Positions 54,444 through 63,343 of a DNA stretch of 64,000 bases are shown one piece after another (the first letter of the stretch is position 1; the number at the start of each line of letters is the position of its first letter). The stretch is from CAVVMA01 sp963788205. Its GTDB lineage: Bacteria > Desulfobacterota > Binatia > Binatales > Binataceae. The notes below the pieces were generated by a model. The model was not told the origin of the DNA. It was given only the letters and a program-made list of their open reading frames with translations, and did not search any database. The position numbers and the translations under genes were made by a program. The DNA is taken from contig CAWBGG010000007.1 of assembly GCA_963788205.1 (NCBI GenBank), positions 1,029,927 to 1,093,926 of the forward strand. Direction: 5' to 3'.

Positions 54444-54611
54444 ATGAACGTGACAAGAAAAATCTGGGTCCGGATTTCAGAGCGGCGCGGCCAGGCGATG
54501 ACCGAGTACGCGCTCATCCTGTCGGCCGTAGCGGTGGTGGCGTTTCTGGTCTACCAGTCGCTGGGCAACAATATCGGCAACTTGCTCACGAACGTAATCT
54601 CCGATCTGTAG
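54444..54611 (+). CDS. flp: Flp-type pilin, orphan fourth copy
   Basis: 55 residues starting MNVTRKIWVRISERRGQAM, the same G/QAMTEYALIL processing site and almost the same mature part (AVAVVAFLVYQSLGNNIGNL) as the two main-cluster copies. Mature differences are four or five residues. It lies 45 kb from the Tad locus, on the other strand, but under a matching sigma-54-type promoter. It can therefore be co-expressed and probably assembled by the same machinery. Confidence 0.9.
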   Translation: MNVTRKIWVRISERRGQAMTEYALILSAVAVVAFLVYQSLGNNIGNLLTNVISDL

Positions 54612-54853
54612 ATATTTTCGCCGTTCGGCTTTTTGAAAACGGTTGAAACCCGGGCGCGCCGCAGTTTGATCGGCGCACCCGGACGTCCCCCCCGATTCTG
54701 CTCGCGCCGGTCCGCGCGCGGGCGCGCGGTCCCGATCGTGTCCGCATAGATCTCCCCTTATCCCCTGAAATTGCAGAAGGTTTGCGCGCCGCGCCGATCC
54801 GGTATCTACGGAGATGGGCGCGCGCGGCGGCGTATACAAGAGGGGCGGTGAGG

Positions 54854-55093
54854 GTGAAGAAGTTCCTGAGCGATGTGCTTACCGGCAAGGACAACCTCAC
54901 CTACGACGCCGCGCGCGTGGTCGGCGTGATTGGAGCATTTGCCTACGTTGCGTTTTGGACCGTCCAGGTCTGGCACTCCGAGGCTTTCACTTCCGGTGAC
55001 GCCAGGTCCTATGGCGAGGGACTCGGCCTGGTGCTGATCGCGATGGCCGGCGCGGTCAAGCTCAAAGCCAGCGAGGAGCCGGCACCGCGATGA
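54854..55093 (+). CDS. Phage-type small membrane protein (holin-like)
   Basis: 79 residues from GTG, with GAGGGG eight bases before. VKKFLSDVLTGKDNLTYDAA is followed by two hydrophobic segments (VVGVIGAFAYVAFWTVQVW, GLGLVLIAMAGAVKLKA) and a KASEEP tail. This resembles small membrane proteins that open lysis or morphogenesis modules of tailed phages. Its place just before DUF2730 fits that. A GTG six bases upstream is the other possible start. Exact role unknown. Confidence 0.6.
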   Translation: MKKFLSDVLTGKDNLTYDAARVVGVIGAFAYVAFWTVQVWHSEAFTSGDARSYGEGLGLVLIAMAGAVKLKASEEPAPR

Positions 55094-55178
55094 CCCGCGC
55101 CGGCCTGCCCGCATCCAGCCCTCCCAACCGGGCCTGCGCCTGGCTGCCCGCCCGTGGCGATCGCCGCCGGAGGCTCAC

Positions 55179-55511
55179 GTGGGCATGACGGAGTTGATGC
55201 TCAAGTGGTCGCCGCTCGCGCTCTCGATGATCAATCTCGGCTTCTACGCGATGCTATGGATCGTCGGCCGCACGCTGGTCTCCAAGCGCGAGTTCGACGC
55301 GATCAGCGTCCGCGTCGCCCATCTCGAAGAGGTCGCGCAGATGGCGCCCGGATGGGACGTGCTCGACGACCTCAAGACCCGGATCGGCGCGGTCAACGGC
55401 GACTTGAAGGCGGTCGGCGCCAGAATCGAGGTCCTGCGCGACCTGATCGCCACCCTTCAGGGCACGCTCGACCTGGTGCAGCAGCATCTGTTGCAGGGAG
55501 ACCCGCGATGA
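55179..55511 (+). CDS. DUF2730-type phage protein (Mu gp25-like)
   Basis: 110 residues, GTG start. One N-terminal membrane helix (LALSMINLGFYAMLWIVGRT) leads into a long coiled coil (ISVRVAHLEEVAQMAPGWDV, DLKAVGARIEVLRDLIATLQ). This design and its place before the gp26- and gp27-like genes match Mu-like phages. Its stop overlaps the next ATG (ATGA). Confidence 0.75.
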   Translation: MGMTELMLKWSPLALSMINLGFYAMLWIVGRTLVSKREFDAISVRVAHLEEVAQMAPGWDVLDDLKTRIGAVNGDLKAVGARIEVLRDLIATLQGTLDLVQQHLLQGDPR

Positions 55512-55804
55512 CCTTCGCCGAGCGCATCGCCCAGGATCGCCGCCTCGTGATCCTGCGCTTGCTCGAGCGGACGCCCGGCTACAGCGCCAACGAGAGCTTG
55601 CTCGATCTTGCGCTCGAAGACTTCGGCCATCGTACCAGCCGGGATCAGGTTCGCACCGATCTGGCCTGGCTCGCCGAGCAGCAACTGGTCGCCACCGAGG
55701 AAATCGCCGGCGTCACGATCGCGCTGGCGACCCGGCGCGGACTCGACGTCGCGCGCGGCAAGGCGGTCGTGCCGGGCGTCAGGCGTCCGGCCCCGAGGCC
55801 ATGA
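55508..55804 (+). CDS. Mu gp26-like winged-helix protein
   Basis: 98 residues: RIAQDRRLVILRLLERTPGY, LDLALEDFGHRTSRDQVRTD and LAWLAEQQLVATEEIAGVTI, a winged-helix fold, well known between DUF2730 and DUF3486 in Mu-like prophages. Overlaps both neighbours by four bases, so the three are translated as one coupled block. Confidence 0.8.
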   Translation: MTFAERIAQDRRLVILRLLERTPGYSANESLLDLALEDFGHRTSRDQVRTDLAWLAEQQLVATEEIAGVTIALATRRGLDVARGKAVVPGVRRPAPRP

Positions 55805-56355
55805 TGTCGCCGCCGTCGAAAGTGTCGCGTCTGCCCCGAAAACAGCGCGAGAAACTCGACACGATGGTGCTCGAGGGCAGCCGCAGCAATCAGGAGATGC
55901 TGGCTCACGCCAACTCCGCAAACCTGCGCCACGGCGAGCCCATCAGCCGCCACAGCATGTATCGCTACGCGCAGCAGCTCAAACGGAAGATGGAGCGCTA
56001 TCGCGAAGCCCAGCAGATCGCCGCGGTATGGGTGGACAAGCTCGGCCAGGAACCCGAAGGCAACGTCGGACGCCTGCTGCTCGAAATGCTGCGCATGGTC
56101 GCCTTTCGCCAACTCGCCGAGATGGGCGATCTGACCGCCAAGCAGGCGGCCCGGCCGGCCGAAATCGCGCTGCTCGCCAAGGCGATCCGCGAGCTGGAAA
56201 CGGCCTCCAGAACTATCGCCGAGCGCGACAGCGCGCTGCGCGAAAAGCTGCGCACCGAGGTCGATCGCAAGGCCGAGCAGATGAAACGGCCCGGCGCTCC
56301 CAGCAACGTCGCGACGCTGGAGAAAGCCAAGCAACTGGTGCGTGGCCTGTTATGA
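55801..56355 (+). CDS. DUF3486 family phage protein (Mu gp27-like, small terminase role)
   Basis: 184 residues. SRLPRKQREKLDTMVLEGSR at the start, SRHSMYRYAQQLKRKMERYR in the middle and a long helical tail (ELETASRTIAERDSALREKL). DUF3486 proteins take the place of the small terminase subunit in Mu-like phages, recognising DNA for packaging. The large subunit follows at 56673. Confidence 0.85.
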   Translation: MMSPPSKVSRLPRKQREKLDTMVLEGSRSNQEMLAHANSANLRHGEPISRHSMYRYAQQLKRKMERYREAQQIAAVWVDKLGQEPEGNVGRLLLEMLRMVAFRQLAEMGDLTAKQAARPAEIALLAKAIRELETASRTIAERDSALREKLRTEVDRKAEQMKRPGAPSNVATLEKAKQLVRGLL

Positions 56356-56373
56356 AGCTTGCCGAGTCCTCAT

Positions 56374-56500
56374 GGCATCGGGTTCCCCCTTCCCGGACCG
56401 GGAAGGGGGCCAGGGGGTTAGGTTCTGACGCGATGGCGCGTTGACACTGGCATCGGGTTCCCCCTTCCCGGACCGGGAAGGGGGCCAGGGGGTTAGGTTC
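56374..56500. repeat. Two identical 52-bp palindromic repeats (REP-like)
   Basis: Copies at 56374-56425 and 56449-56500, 75 bases apart, base-for-base identical. Each contains CCCCCTTCCCGG and its complement around one base, a 12-bp stem, then GCCAGGGGGTTAGGTTC. Tandem palindromes of this sort are REP/BIME-type mobile repeats. They sit between the small and large terminase genes, the only break in an otherwise tight cassette. Confidence 0.85.
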
Positions 56501-56516
56501 CGAAAAGGGGGAACGC

Positions 56517-56654
56517 ATGGACTTCCGCGAGATCGTCCGAGCCGCCGAGCTCGAAAACGTCTGGGACCTCATCTGCATGTGGCAGTCGATGGCCCGCGAT
56601 GATCTCACCGTGATGCACTGTCATTTCTTCCGGCTGCTCTGGGCCGCCGACTGA
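56517..56654 (+). CDS. Small hypothetical phage-type ORF
   Basis: 45 residues: MDFREIVRAAELENVWDLIC, ending MHCHFFRLLWAAD. AAAAGGGGG lies six bases before the ATG and the stop is 19 bases before the terminase gene, so it is probably a real gene of the cassette. No recognisable family. Confidence 0.5.
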   Translation: MDFREIVRAAELENVWDLICMWQSMARDDLTVMHCHFFRLLWAAD

Positions 56655-56672
56655 GGCAAATGAGTATTTCCA

Positions 56673-57992
56673 ATGTCCGAGTCCCTAATCACATTGTACC
56701 CATATCAGCGCCGATGGCTCGCTGATCGATCGCGCTTCAAGGCCGCGATGGTCACCCGGCAGGGCGGCAAGACCAAGTACATGGCCGCGATCGAGGTGAT
56801 CGAGGATTGCCTGGAGACCGAGGCCCGCGGCGAGCGCACCCGCTGGATCTGGCTGTCGCGCGGCGAGCGTCAGGCGATGGAGGCGATGGAAGAGGGGCTC
56901 AAGCCGCTGTGCAAAATTTACGGCGCCGCCTTCGAGGCGCTCGATTACGTCTGGGAGGCCGATTCCCAGCTTCGCTACAAGGCCACGGAGATCGTGTTTC
57001 GCAGATGCGGCTCGCGGGTGACCGCGCTGCCGAGCAATCCCGACACCGCGCGCGGTTTCACCGCCAACGTGGTGCTCGACGAATTCGCGATCCATCAGGA
57101 CAGCCGCCGGATTTGGGCCGCGCTGTTTCCGGTGATCTCGCGCAAGGGGCTGCGGCTGCGCGTGCTCTCCACTCCCAACGGACGCAGCAACAAGTTCTAC
57201 GAGATCATGACCGCCGCTGATTCGGTCTGGTCGCGCCATGTGGTCGATATTCATCAGGCGGTCGCCGACGGGCTGGACCGCGATATCGATGAGCTGCGCG
57301 CCGCCTGCGCCGACCAGGAGGTCTGGGCCCGCGAGTACGAGTTGCGTTTCCTCGACGAGGCCAGCGCCTGGCTGAGCTACGACCTGATCGCCGCAGTCGA
57401 GCATTCCGACGCCGGCCAGCCCGCCAAATATGCGGGCAATCCCTGTTTCGTCGGCAACGATATCGCGGCGCGCGGCGACTTGTGGGTGGCGTGGGTATGG
57501 GAAGTGGTCGGCGACGTGCTCTGGACGCGCGAGGTCCGCCAGCTCGGGCGCTCCTCGTTCGCCGGGCACGACGCGGCGATCGCCGAGATCATGTCGCGCT
57601 ATCGGGTCGCGCGCCTGGCGATGGATCAAACCGGGATGGGCGAGAAGCCGGTCGAGGACGCCCGCCGCCGTTATCCCGGCCGCGTCGAGGGCGTGCTGTT
57701 CACCGCCGCCTCCAAGCTCGCGCTGGCCACCGTCGGCAAGGCGGCGTTCGAGGATCGCAAGGTCAGGATTCCGGAAGGCGATCCGGCGCTGCGCGCCGAC
57801 CTCCACAAGCTCAGAAAGGTAATCGGTCCCACCGGTATCCCGCGCTTTGTCGCCGAGAGCGATAGCGGCGGACACGCCGATCGCGCCTGGGCCGCCTTCC
57901 TGGGTCTCGCCGCCGCCGACTCCGGCGGCCGCCGCCCCGAACCCGAAGTGTTTTTTGCCTCCGACGACGCTATCGACGAGGTTACGCTGTGA
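56673..57992 (+). CDS. Phage terminase large subunit (Mu gp28-like)
   Basis: 439 residues. Walker A-type VTRQGGKTKY (about 27-36), Walker B VVLDEFAIHQD (about 134-144), coupling-motif region LRLRVLSTPNGRSNKFYEIM, and a C-terminal nuclease part with DIAARGDLWVAWVWEVVGDV and RLAMDQTGMGEKPVEDARRR. It drives DNA into the head and cuts it. Size and neighbours fit Mu-like gp28. No frame problems, so it could be active. Confidence 0.88.
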   Translation: MSESLITLYPYQRRWLADRSRFKAAMVTRQGGKTKYMAAIEVIEDCLETEARGERTRWIWLSRGERQAMEAMEEGLKPLCKIYGAAFEALDYVWEADSQLRYKATEIVFRRCGSRVTALPSNPDTARGFTANVVLDEFAIHQDSRRIWAALFPVISRKGLRLRVLSTPNGRSNKFYEIMTAADSVWSRHVVDIHQAVADGLDRDIDELRAACADQEVWAREYELRFLDEASAWLSYDLIAAVEHSDAGQPAKYAGNPCFVGNDIAARGDLWVAWVWEVVGDVLWTREVRQLGRSSFAGHDAAIAEIMSRYRVARLAMDQTGMGEKPVEDARRRYPGRVEGVLFTAASKLALATVGKAAFEDRKVRIPEGDPALRADLHKLRKVIGPTGIPRFVAESDSGGHADRAWAAFLGLAAADSGGRRPEPEVFFASDDAIDEVTL

Positions 57993-58022
57993 TCGATCGC
58001 GCTAGTCAATCTCGCGATACAA

Positions 58023-59772
58023 ATGAACGGAGCGAACGATCACTTCGCCACGCGGGGGTCGCCTGATGTCCTTCTGGCGGCGATGGTGGGGCGGTGGCCG
58101 GCGGCGGACGACAAGTCGCCGAATACCCAGCCTCCGGTACTCAATCCATGGCTCACTACCACGCCGATTTTCCCGGTCGGCGACTACTTCGTCTTCGCGC
58201 AGCAGGGCTACCTGCGAAACGAGCTGGTCTATCGCGGGCTCAACATGCTGGCCGGTGCGATCGCCGAGGCGCCGCTGCGGGTCTACAACCGCGACGGCTA
58301 CGCGCTCGACGACCATCCCCTGCGCGCCCTGATCAAACATCCCAATCCCTTCATGGGCGAGCACCTGCTTTGGGAAACCACGGTGCTTTACCTCTATCTC
58401 GCTGGGAACGCGTTCTGGGTCAAGGTCCGTTCCCGCTCGGGACAGGTCGTGGAGCTATGGCCGCTGCGTCCCGACCGCCTGCGAATCGTGCCCGACAATC
58501 TCAGGTTCGTCGCCGGCTACATATACGAGATCGGCGGGCGTCAATATCCACTTGACGCCGCCGATATAATCCATTTCAAGTTCCCACATCCGATTTATGA
58601 CTATTGGGGCCTCTCTCCGCTTCAGGCGGCGTTGCGCCGGATCGTAATCGACAACGAGACCGCCGACTTCACCAAGGTCCTGCTGCAGAACAACGCCACG
58701 CCCTCGATCGCGGTCACCACCCAGAACGCGATCGATCAGGCCACCGCCAATCGGCTCTCGGTCCGATGGCGCGAAAAGTTTGGCGGCCGCAACCGCGGCG
58801 GTCCCGCCTTCCTGCAGGCCGGGATGAACGTCAAGACCATCGGGCTCTCGATGAAGGACCTCGCCTTTCCCGACCTCGACGCTTCCTCGCAACAGCGCGT
58901 GCTGGTCGCGCTGGGCGTGCCGCCGGTGCTGCTCGGCCAGGAGGCCACCTTCAGCAACTACGCGCAAGCGCGGGTCAGCTTTTACGAAGATACCGCCGAG
59001 CCGCTGCAATCGCGCCTCGATGATCGCCTGGAATCGGATCTGCTCTACGCCGACTTCGACGCCTCGCGCGATCTCGAGCTCAAATTCGACACCTCCCGGG
59101 TGTCCGCATTGCGGCCGGTGCGCGAGCTGCGATGGCAAAACGCGCAGGCCGGCGTGCAGGGCGGATGGCTCAGCGTCAACCGCGCGCTCGCGATGGTCGG
59201 TGAGGCGCCTGAGCCCGACGGCAACGTCTACCTGCGTCCGCAAACCACGCTCGCCGTGCCGCTGAAGTCTGTCTCGAGCGCCGCGGCGGGCGAGGACAAG
59301 CGCGCGCCTGAGGATGCGGCGGGCGCCTCTCTAGCGCCGCTGCGTGATTGGGCGCGTGGCGAATTCAGGCGTCAGGCCGGCGACGTGATGCGTCTGCTGA
59401 AGGCTTGCCGCCGGCCAGCTCAGCGCCGAGCACGCCGCCGAACTCGCGGCGGAAATCGCCACGCTGGTACCGCGCTGGGAAGCCGCAACCGTCGCCAGCG
59501 CGGCCGCATTGAGCGGCCCCGCGAGCCACTTCAAGAGCGCCGCCAATCGCGGCGCGCGCGACGCCCACGATCTCGCGTGGCAAATCTCGTCGCGGGTCGC
59601 CGCCGACCTGGGTGAAATTCTACGCGAAGCCCGGTCCGGCGCCTTCTCAATCGCCGAGCTAAGCCGGCGATTCGAAGCCAAATTTCAGGAATGGGACACG
59701 TCGGGCGCGGCGGCGATCGCCGCCGGCCAGGCGCCGCGCGCCATCGAGATTGACGAGGAGGGGGAGCAATGA
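58023..59772 (+). CDS. Phage portal protein, frameshifted near the C-terminus
   Basis: HK97/Mu-type portal: YLRNELVYRGLNMLAGAIAE, KHPNPFMGEHLLWETTVLYL, GNAFWVKVRSRSGQVVELWP, HPIYDYWGLSPLQAALRR and GVPPVLLGQEATFSNYAQAR. At about 59398-59405 the frame turns to Arg-rich noise. One base back or forth gives LAAGQLSAEHAAELAAEIAT and then a helical tail to the TGA at 59770-59772, ~583 residues in all. The corrected stop overlaps the next ATG by four bases (ATGA), which supports the correction. The portal forms the DNA gate of the head. No protease or capsid gene follows. Confidence 0.85.
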
Positions 59773-60227
59773 AGTCAGCGACGCAAACGCTGGTGAACCA
59801 GAGTGACAACTGCGCAGAGCGTCAACGCGGCAAGTCAGCGCGCCGGGCGGGTGTATTCCTGCTCGTCTGCGCGCTAGTTCTTCTGTTGCCGCCGCCCGCA
59901 CGGTCAACGATGGTCGTGGCAATCAATTCGGCTGGTGCGGGCGGCGCGCCCCTGACTGTCGGGACTTCAGCGGCGGTCCAGGTGTTGGCTGCGGACACCT
60001 CGCGCATCGGGGGATGGTCGCTCGAACCCGAGAGCGGCAACCTGCGATGCGCTTTCGGTGACGCGCGCGGCAACCCGCCGAACCCCGAGCCCAGCGCCTC
60101 GGTCGGCTTCCTGATTCCCTACGTCAAAGGCCAGCTCTGGAGAGAGACCGGCGAGAACGCGATGTTGCGGCTCGATTGCATCGCGGTCACCTCTTCCACC
60201 GCCGTCAACACCTACGAGGACAAGTGA
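59769..60227 (+). CDS. Secreted hypothetical protein at the end of the phage-type cassette
   Basis: 152 residues. Signal peptide AGVFLLVCALVLLLPPPARS. The mature part (GGAPLTVGTSAAVQVLAADT, FGDARGNPPNPEPSASVGFL, RLDCIAVTSS) has the flavour of phage-associated beta proteins. It is coupled to the portal gene by ATGA overlap. A Sec signal peptide on a protein translated with a portal is odd and suggests host use of the cassette, or a tail or fibre module that was re-purposed. Confidence 0.6.
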   Translation: MKSATQTLVNQSDNCAERQRGKSARRAGVFLLVCALVLLLPPPARSTMVVAINSAGAGGAPLTVGTSAAVQVLAADTSRIGGWSLEPESGNLRCAFGDARGNPPNPEPSASVGFLIPYVKGQLWRETGENAMLRLDCIAVTSSTAVNTYEDK

Positions 60228-60229
60228 CC

Positions 60230-63200
60230 ATGGAAAGGGGGGTCGTTAAACACAGTCGCGGTTCGCGATGCCTTGTGCGTCCAGTGCGGTTGCACGTCCT
60301 GGTGCTCCTCGCCCTGGTCTTGTCTGCGCGCGTGGCCGCGGCGCTCAACGTCCAGGGCGGCGGAGGCGGCAACGGCAGCGGCGCGGCTGGTGCAACCGGA
60401 CCAACTGGACCAACTGGACCGGCCGGTCCGACCGGACCGACCGGCCCATCCGGCCCCACCGGAGCCACGGGACCAATCGGACCGGCCGGTGCGACTGGCG
60501 CCACCGGGCCGAACGGTCCCACCGGCGCAACGGGCCCCGCTGGGCCTACCGGAGCCACAGGGCCGACCGGCCCTCCTGGCGCAACGGGTGCAACTGGTCC
60601 CGCCGGAGCGACCGGCGCAACCGGACCGATTGGTGCTGCGGGAGCTACCGGCGCAACCGGACCGGCAGGGCCGACCGGGGCAACGGGCGCAACCGGTGCG
60701 ACGGGAGCCACTGGCGCGACCGGCCCGGCTGGATCGGGCGGCGCGACTCCAGCGCCGACGGCGTGCGCGACGCCTGGCGCATTCGTTTCATTTTCCGCTG
60801 GGACGTTTGGTTGCGCCAACTCGTGGGTTGATGATGCCGGCGGCTCGACGATCACACCCTCGTCCACCAGCACGATCGGCCTCATCTTTCAGTCGATCTC
60901 GAATTTCACCGCCGACTTCCTGCAAGTGATCGTCGGGACGACCAAGGAACTCTCGATCGACGCAAACGGAGAGTTGCACGCGCTGGGCGGCGCGATCATC
61001 GCCGGCACTCGCGGCGTCGGCTCCGAGATGCGCCTTGGGCTCGGCGCGCCCGCGCCGCCGACAATCGCGAGCGGCTTCACTGCGGGCACCGCCGACTGGT
61101 ATTTCTGCGAGCCGGCCAGATTTCAACAGCATCCTCGGCGTGGTCTCGCAGGCAACCGGCACAACCGGAACCACCGGCTCGATGACCTGTCCGGCGCTGA
61201 CCGGCGCGGCCACTTGGAACCTGTTGCGCACAGCCGGCTATACGATCTCGGCCGCCAGCGAGAGCGGTTCGACCGTCACGATCACCACCTCGAGCGCGCA
61301 CGGCTACTCGGCGGGCCAGAGCGTGGTGATCACCGGCGTGACTCCCACGCTCTACAACGGCCAGTACACGATTCTCGCCACGCCTACGACCACGACTTTC
61401 ACTTACACCGGTGTTACGACCAGCATCGGCTCAGGCAGTGCGTTCGGCACCGCCTCTCTCTTTCCGTCTTCGGTGGCGCCGGCGTCCCTGCCGGCGATGT
61501 TGGTCGGTTCATGCACGCCGGCGCCGCAGGGCGCTTCGTGCAACGTGGCGGACGCAGGCGACCGGCTCGGCGCGTTCACGCCAGCAACTCCCGGCCTCGA
61601 CGCAACCGCCGGCTACTACAGCAGGGATCGCGAGCGTCGCGAACCTGTTTGTCGGGCCGGGTGGAGTTGGCACGGGCTTAAGCCCGTGCCCACAATGCGA
61701 CAGGCTCGAATCTCAACGTGCGCCAGCGCGCAGACACCGACGACACGATCGATATCTACCGCGCGACAAATACCGGCTCGCCCAGCGGCAACGCGCTCGC
61801 CGCGCGCAATGCCAACGGCGTGCTGCTTGGCGGCCTCATCAACGGCCATATCGATCTCGGCATCCTCAACGGCGATTGCATCAACAGCGTCAACGGCGTC
61901 CTCTCCGACGCCGGCTATCCATGCGGGGTAGTGGTCCCGCCGGTCACCACCGCTGACCTCGAACACGATTTTACCGCACTCACTTTCACTCGTCCAGCAG
62001 ACCACCTTCCGGCACGACCTGCCAGCGGACCTTTCCGGCTCGCTGTCGGGAGTCACCGGCGACACGCTGCTCGCCTATGTCGGGAGCATCGCGGCGACGA
62101 CCGGCGGAAACTTCACCAGCGTGATCGATAATCAGTCCGATAGCTACTCGAACACGGTTCCCAATACCAACAACGGCGCGCCCGACGCGGGCCTCTTCTG
62201 CGCCTCCGGCGTGACCGGCGGCAATACTACGCTCACGATCACCGTTGCCGGCGGCACCGGCGGAAGCTGCACAACGTCAACCTGGCAGAGTTCTCCGGCG
62301 TATCTGCCGCGCGCACCTCACCGTCCTCGATCGGGAATGGGGCCAGCTTGACACAGAATCCTGGCGCGCTGGCCTCGGCGACGACTGCGGCCAACAATCT
62401 CCTGGTCGCGATGGTCAGCAACAACAATGGCAGCAGCCCCGCGACGGGTCCGAACGCCAGCCCAGACTGCCGACCGGCGGATGAACTGGCTGACCGCGTC
62501 GGCAGCGGATTAGACTACACCTATTCCTATTACAACGCCCCCGGTGTCACGACCGCCGCTTTCGAGATGCAACTGGGTTCGCAGCGGCGACGGAAACTAC
62601 GGTGCATTCATCGCCAACCTGGAGCCGAGTCCGGCTCCGACGCTGCGGCAATTACTACTGCAACGGCTCTTCGGCGTTCACGATCACGCTGCCTGCATCA
62701 GGCCGGCGAGATTTCAGGCTTCGTTCATCAACATCGGCGCGGCAGGCGCGCTTGCCCAACGGCTCAAACAGAATCGGTGGCCTGAGCAACGTCCCCAATC
62801 CCGCCCCAGCAGCCTTCGCGATTCCAGACTACGCCAGCGGCGCATCAGGGATTCGTCACCAATAACGGCAACGTGGTGCTCACGCCACCGCCGCCGACCT
62901 TGGTATGCGGCGACGGAGGCGGCCGCGACGATCTCAGGCGGCCAGAGCAATCAGGCGATCGTGAATCTGGACGGCACTACCAGCGCCAGCGGATGCACCG
63001 CGACCTACAATCCCGCCGGTCCCGGACAGAACGAGCTGGTGCTCGTCGAGCAGAACAATAGCCACAACAATCAGACCATCACTTTCAGCGCGGCGTCTGG
63101 CTACACGCTGACCTGGGCGGGCGGCTCGCAGCCTGGCGCGACGGTCACTGCCGGCCATTCGACGCAGTATTGCTTCAACGTCTGGACTCCAGCCAGATCC

Positions 63201-63247
63201 TCGGCCAGGTATGCAGCGGCGGCGCCGACTTCGCGGTGAGCCCGTGA
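60230..63247 (+). pseudogene. Collagen-like secreted surface protein, heavily frameshifted
   Basis: Starts well (ATG 60230, GAGGAC before it) with a signal peptide (LHVLVLLALVLSARVAAALN), then ~115 residues of Gly-X-Y collagen repeats (GATGPTGPTGPAGPTG style). A globular part follows (SNFTADFLQVIVGTTKELSI, IDANGELHALGGAIIAG). From about 61118 the frame changes again and again (about 61118, 61610, 61990, 62290, 62570, 63190), each piece still clearly coding (for example TTGSMTCPALTGAATWNLLR, DTDDTIDIYRATNTGSPSGN, QNELVLVEQNNSHNNQTITF). It ends SQILGQVCSGGADFAVSP at 63247. It also carries an inserted palindrome at 61669. Decayed gene, or very poor local assembly. Confidence 0.7.
61669..61690. 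repeat. Perfect 22-bp palindrome inside the collagen-like gene
   Basis: GGCACGGGCTT followed at once by its exact complement. It interrupts the reading frame between VANLFVGPGGVG and NLNVRQRADTDD, as if a short element of ~35 bases (to about 61699) was inserted. GGCACGGGCTT-type palindromes are familiar as dispersed repeats of soil bacteria. Confidence 0.75.
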
Positions 63248-63275
63248 CGCTGACGCAGCATAGCGACCGCCTTTC

Positions 63276-63306
63276 TGTCATTCCGAGCCGCTGCGGCGAG
63301 GAATCT
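63276..63306. repeat. Dispersed TGTCATTCCGAGC-type repeat
   Basis: TGTCATTCCGAGCCG-CTG-CGGCGAGGAATCT, a known style of dispersed intergenic repeat. It lies exactly between the end of the collagen-like gene and the next secreted-protein gene. A related copy lies at 27819-27870. Confidence 0.6.
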
Positions 63307-63343
63307 CATGCCACGGAAGTCAAGCCGTCCACCGCAGGCGGGG

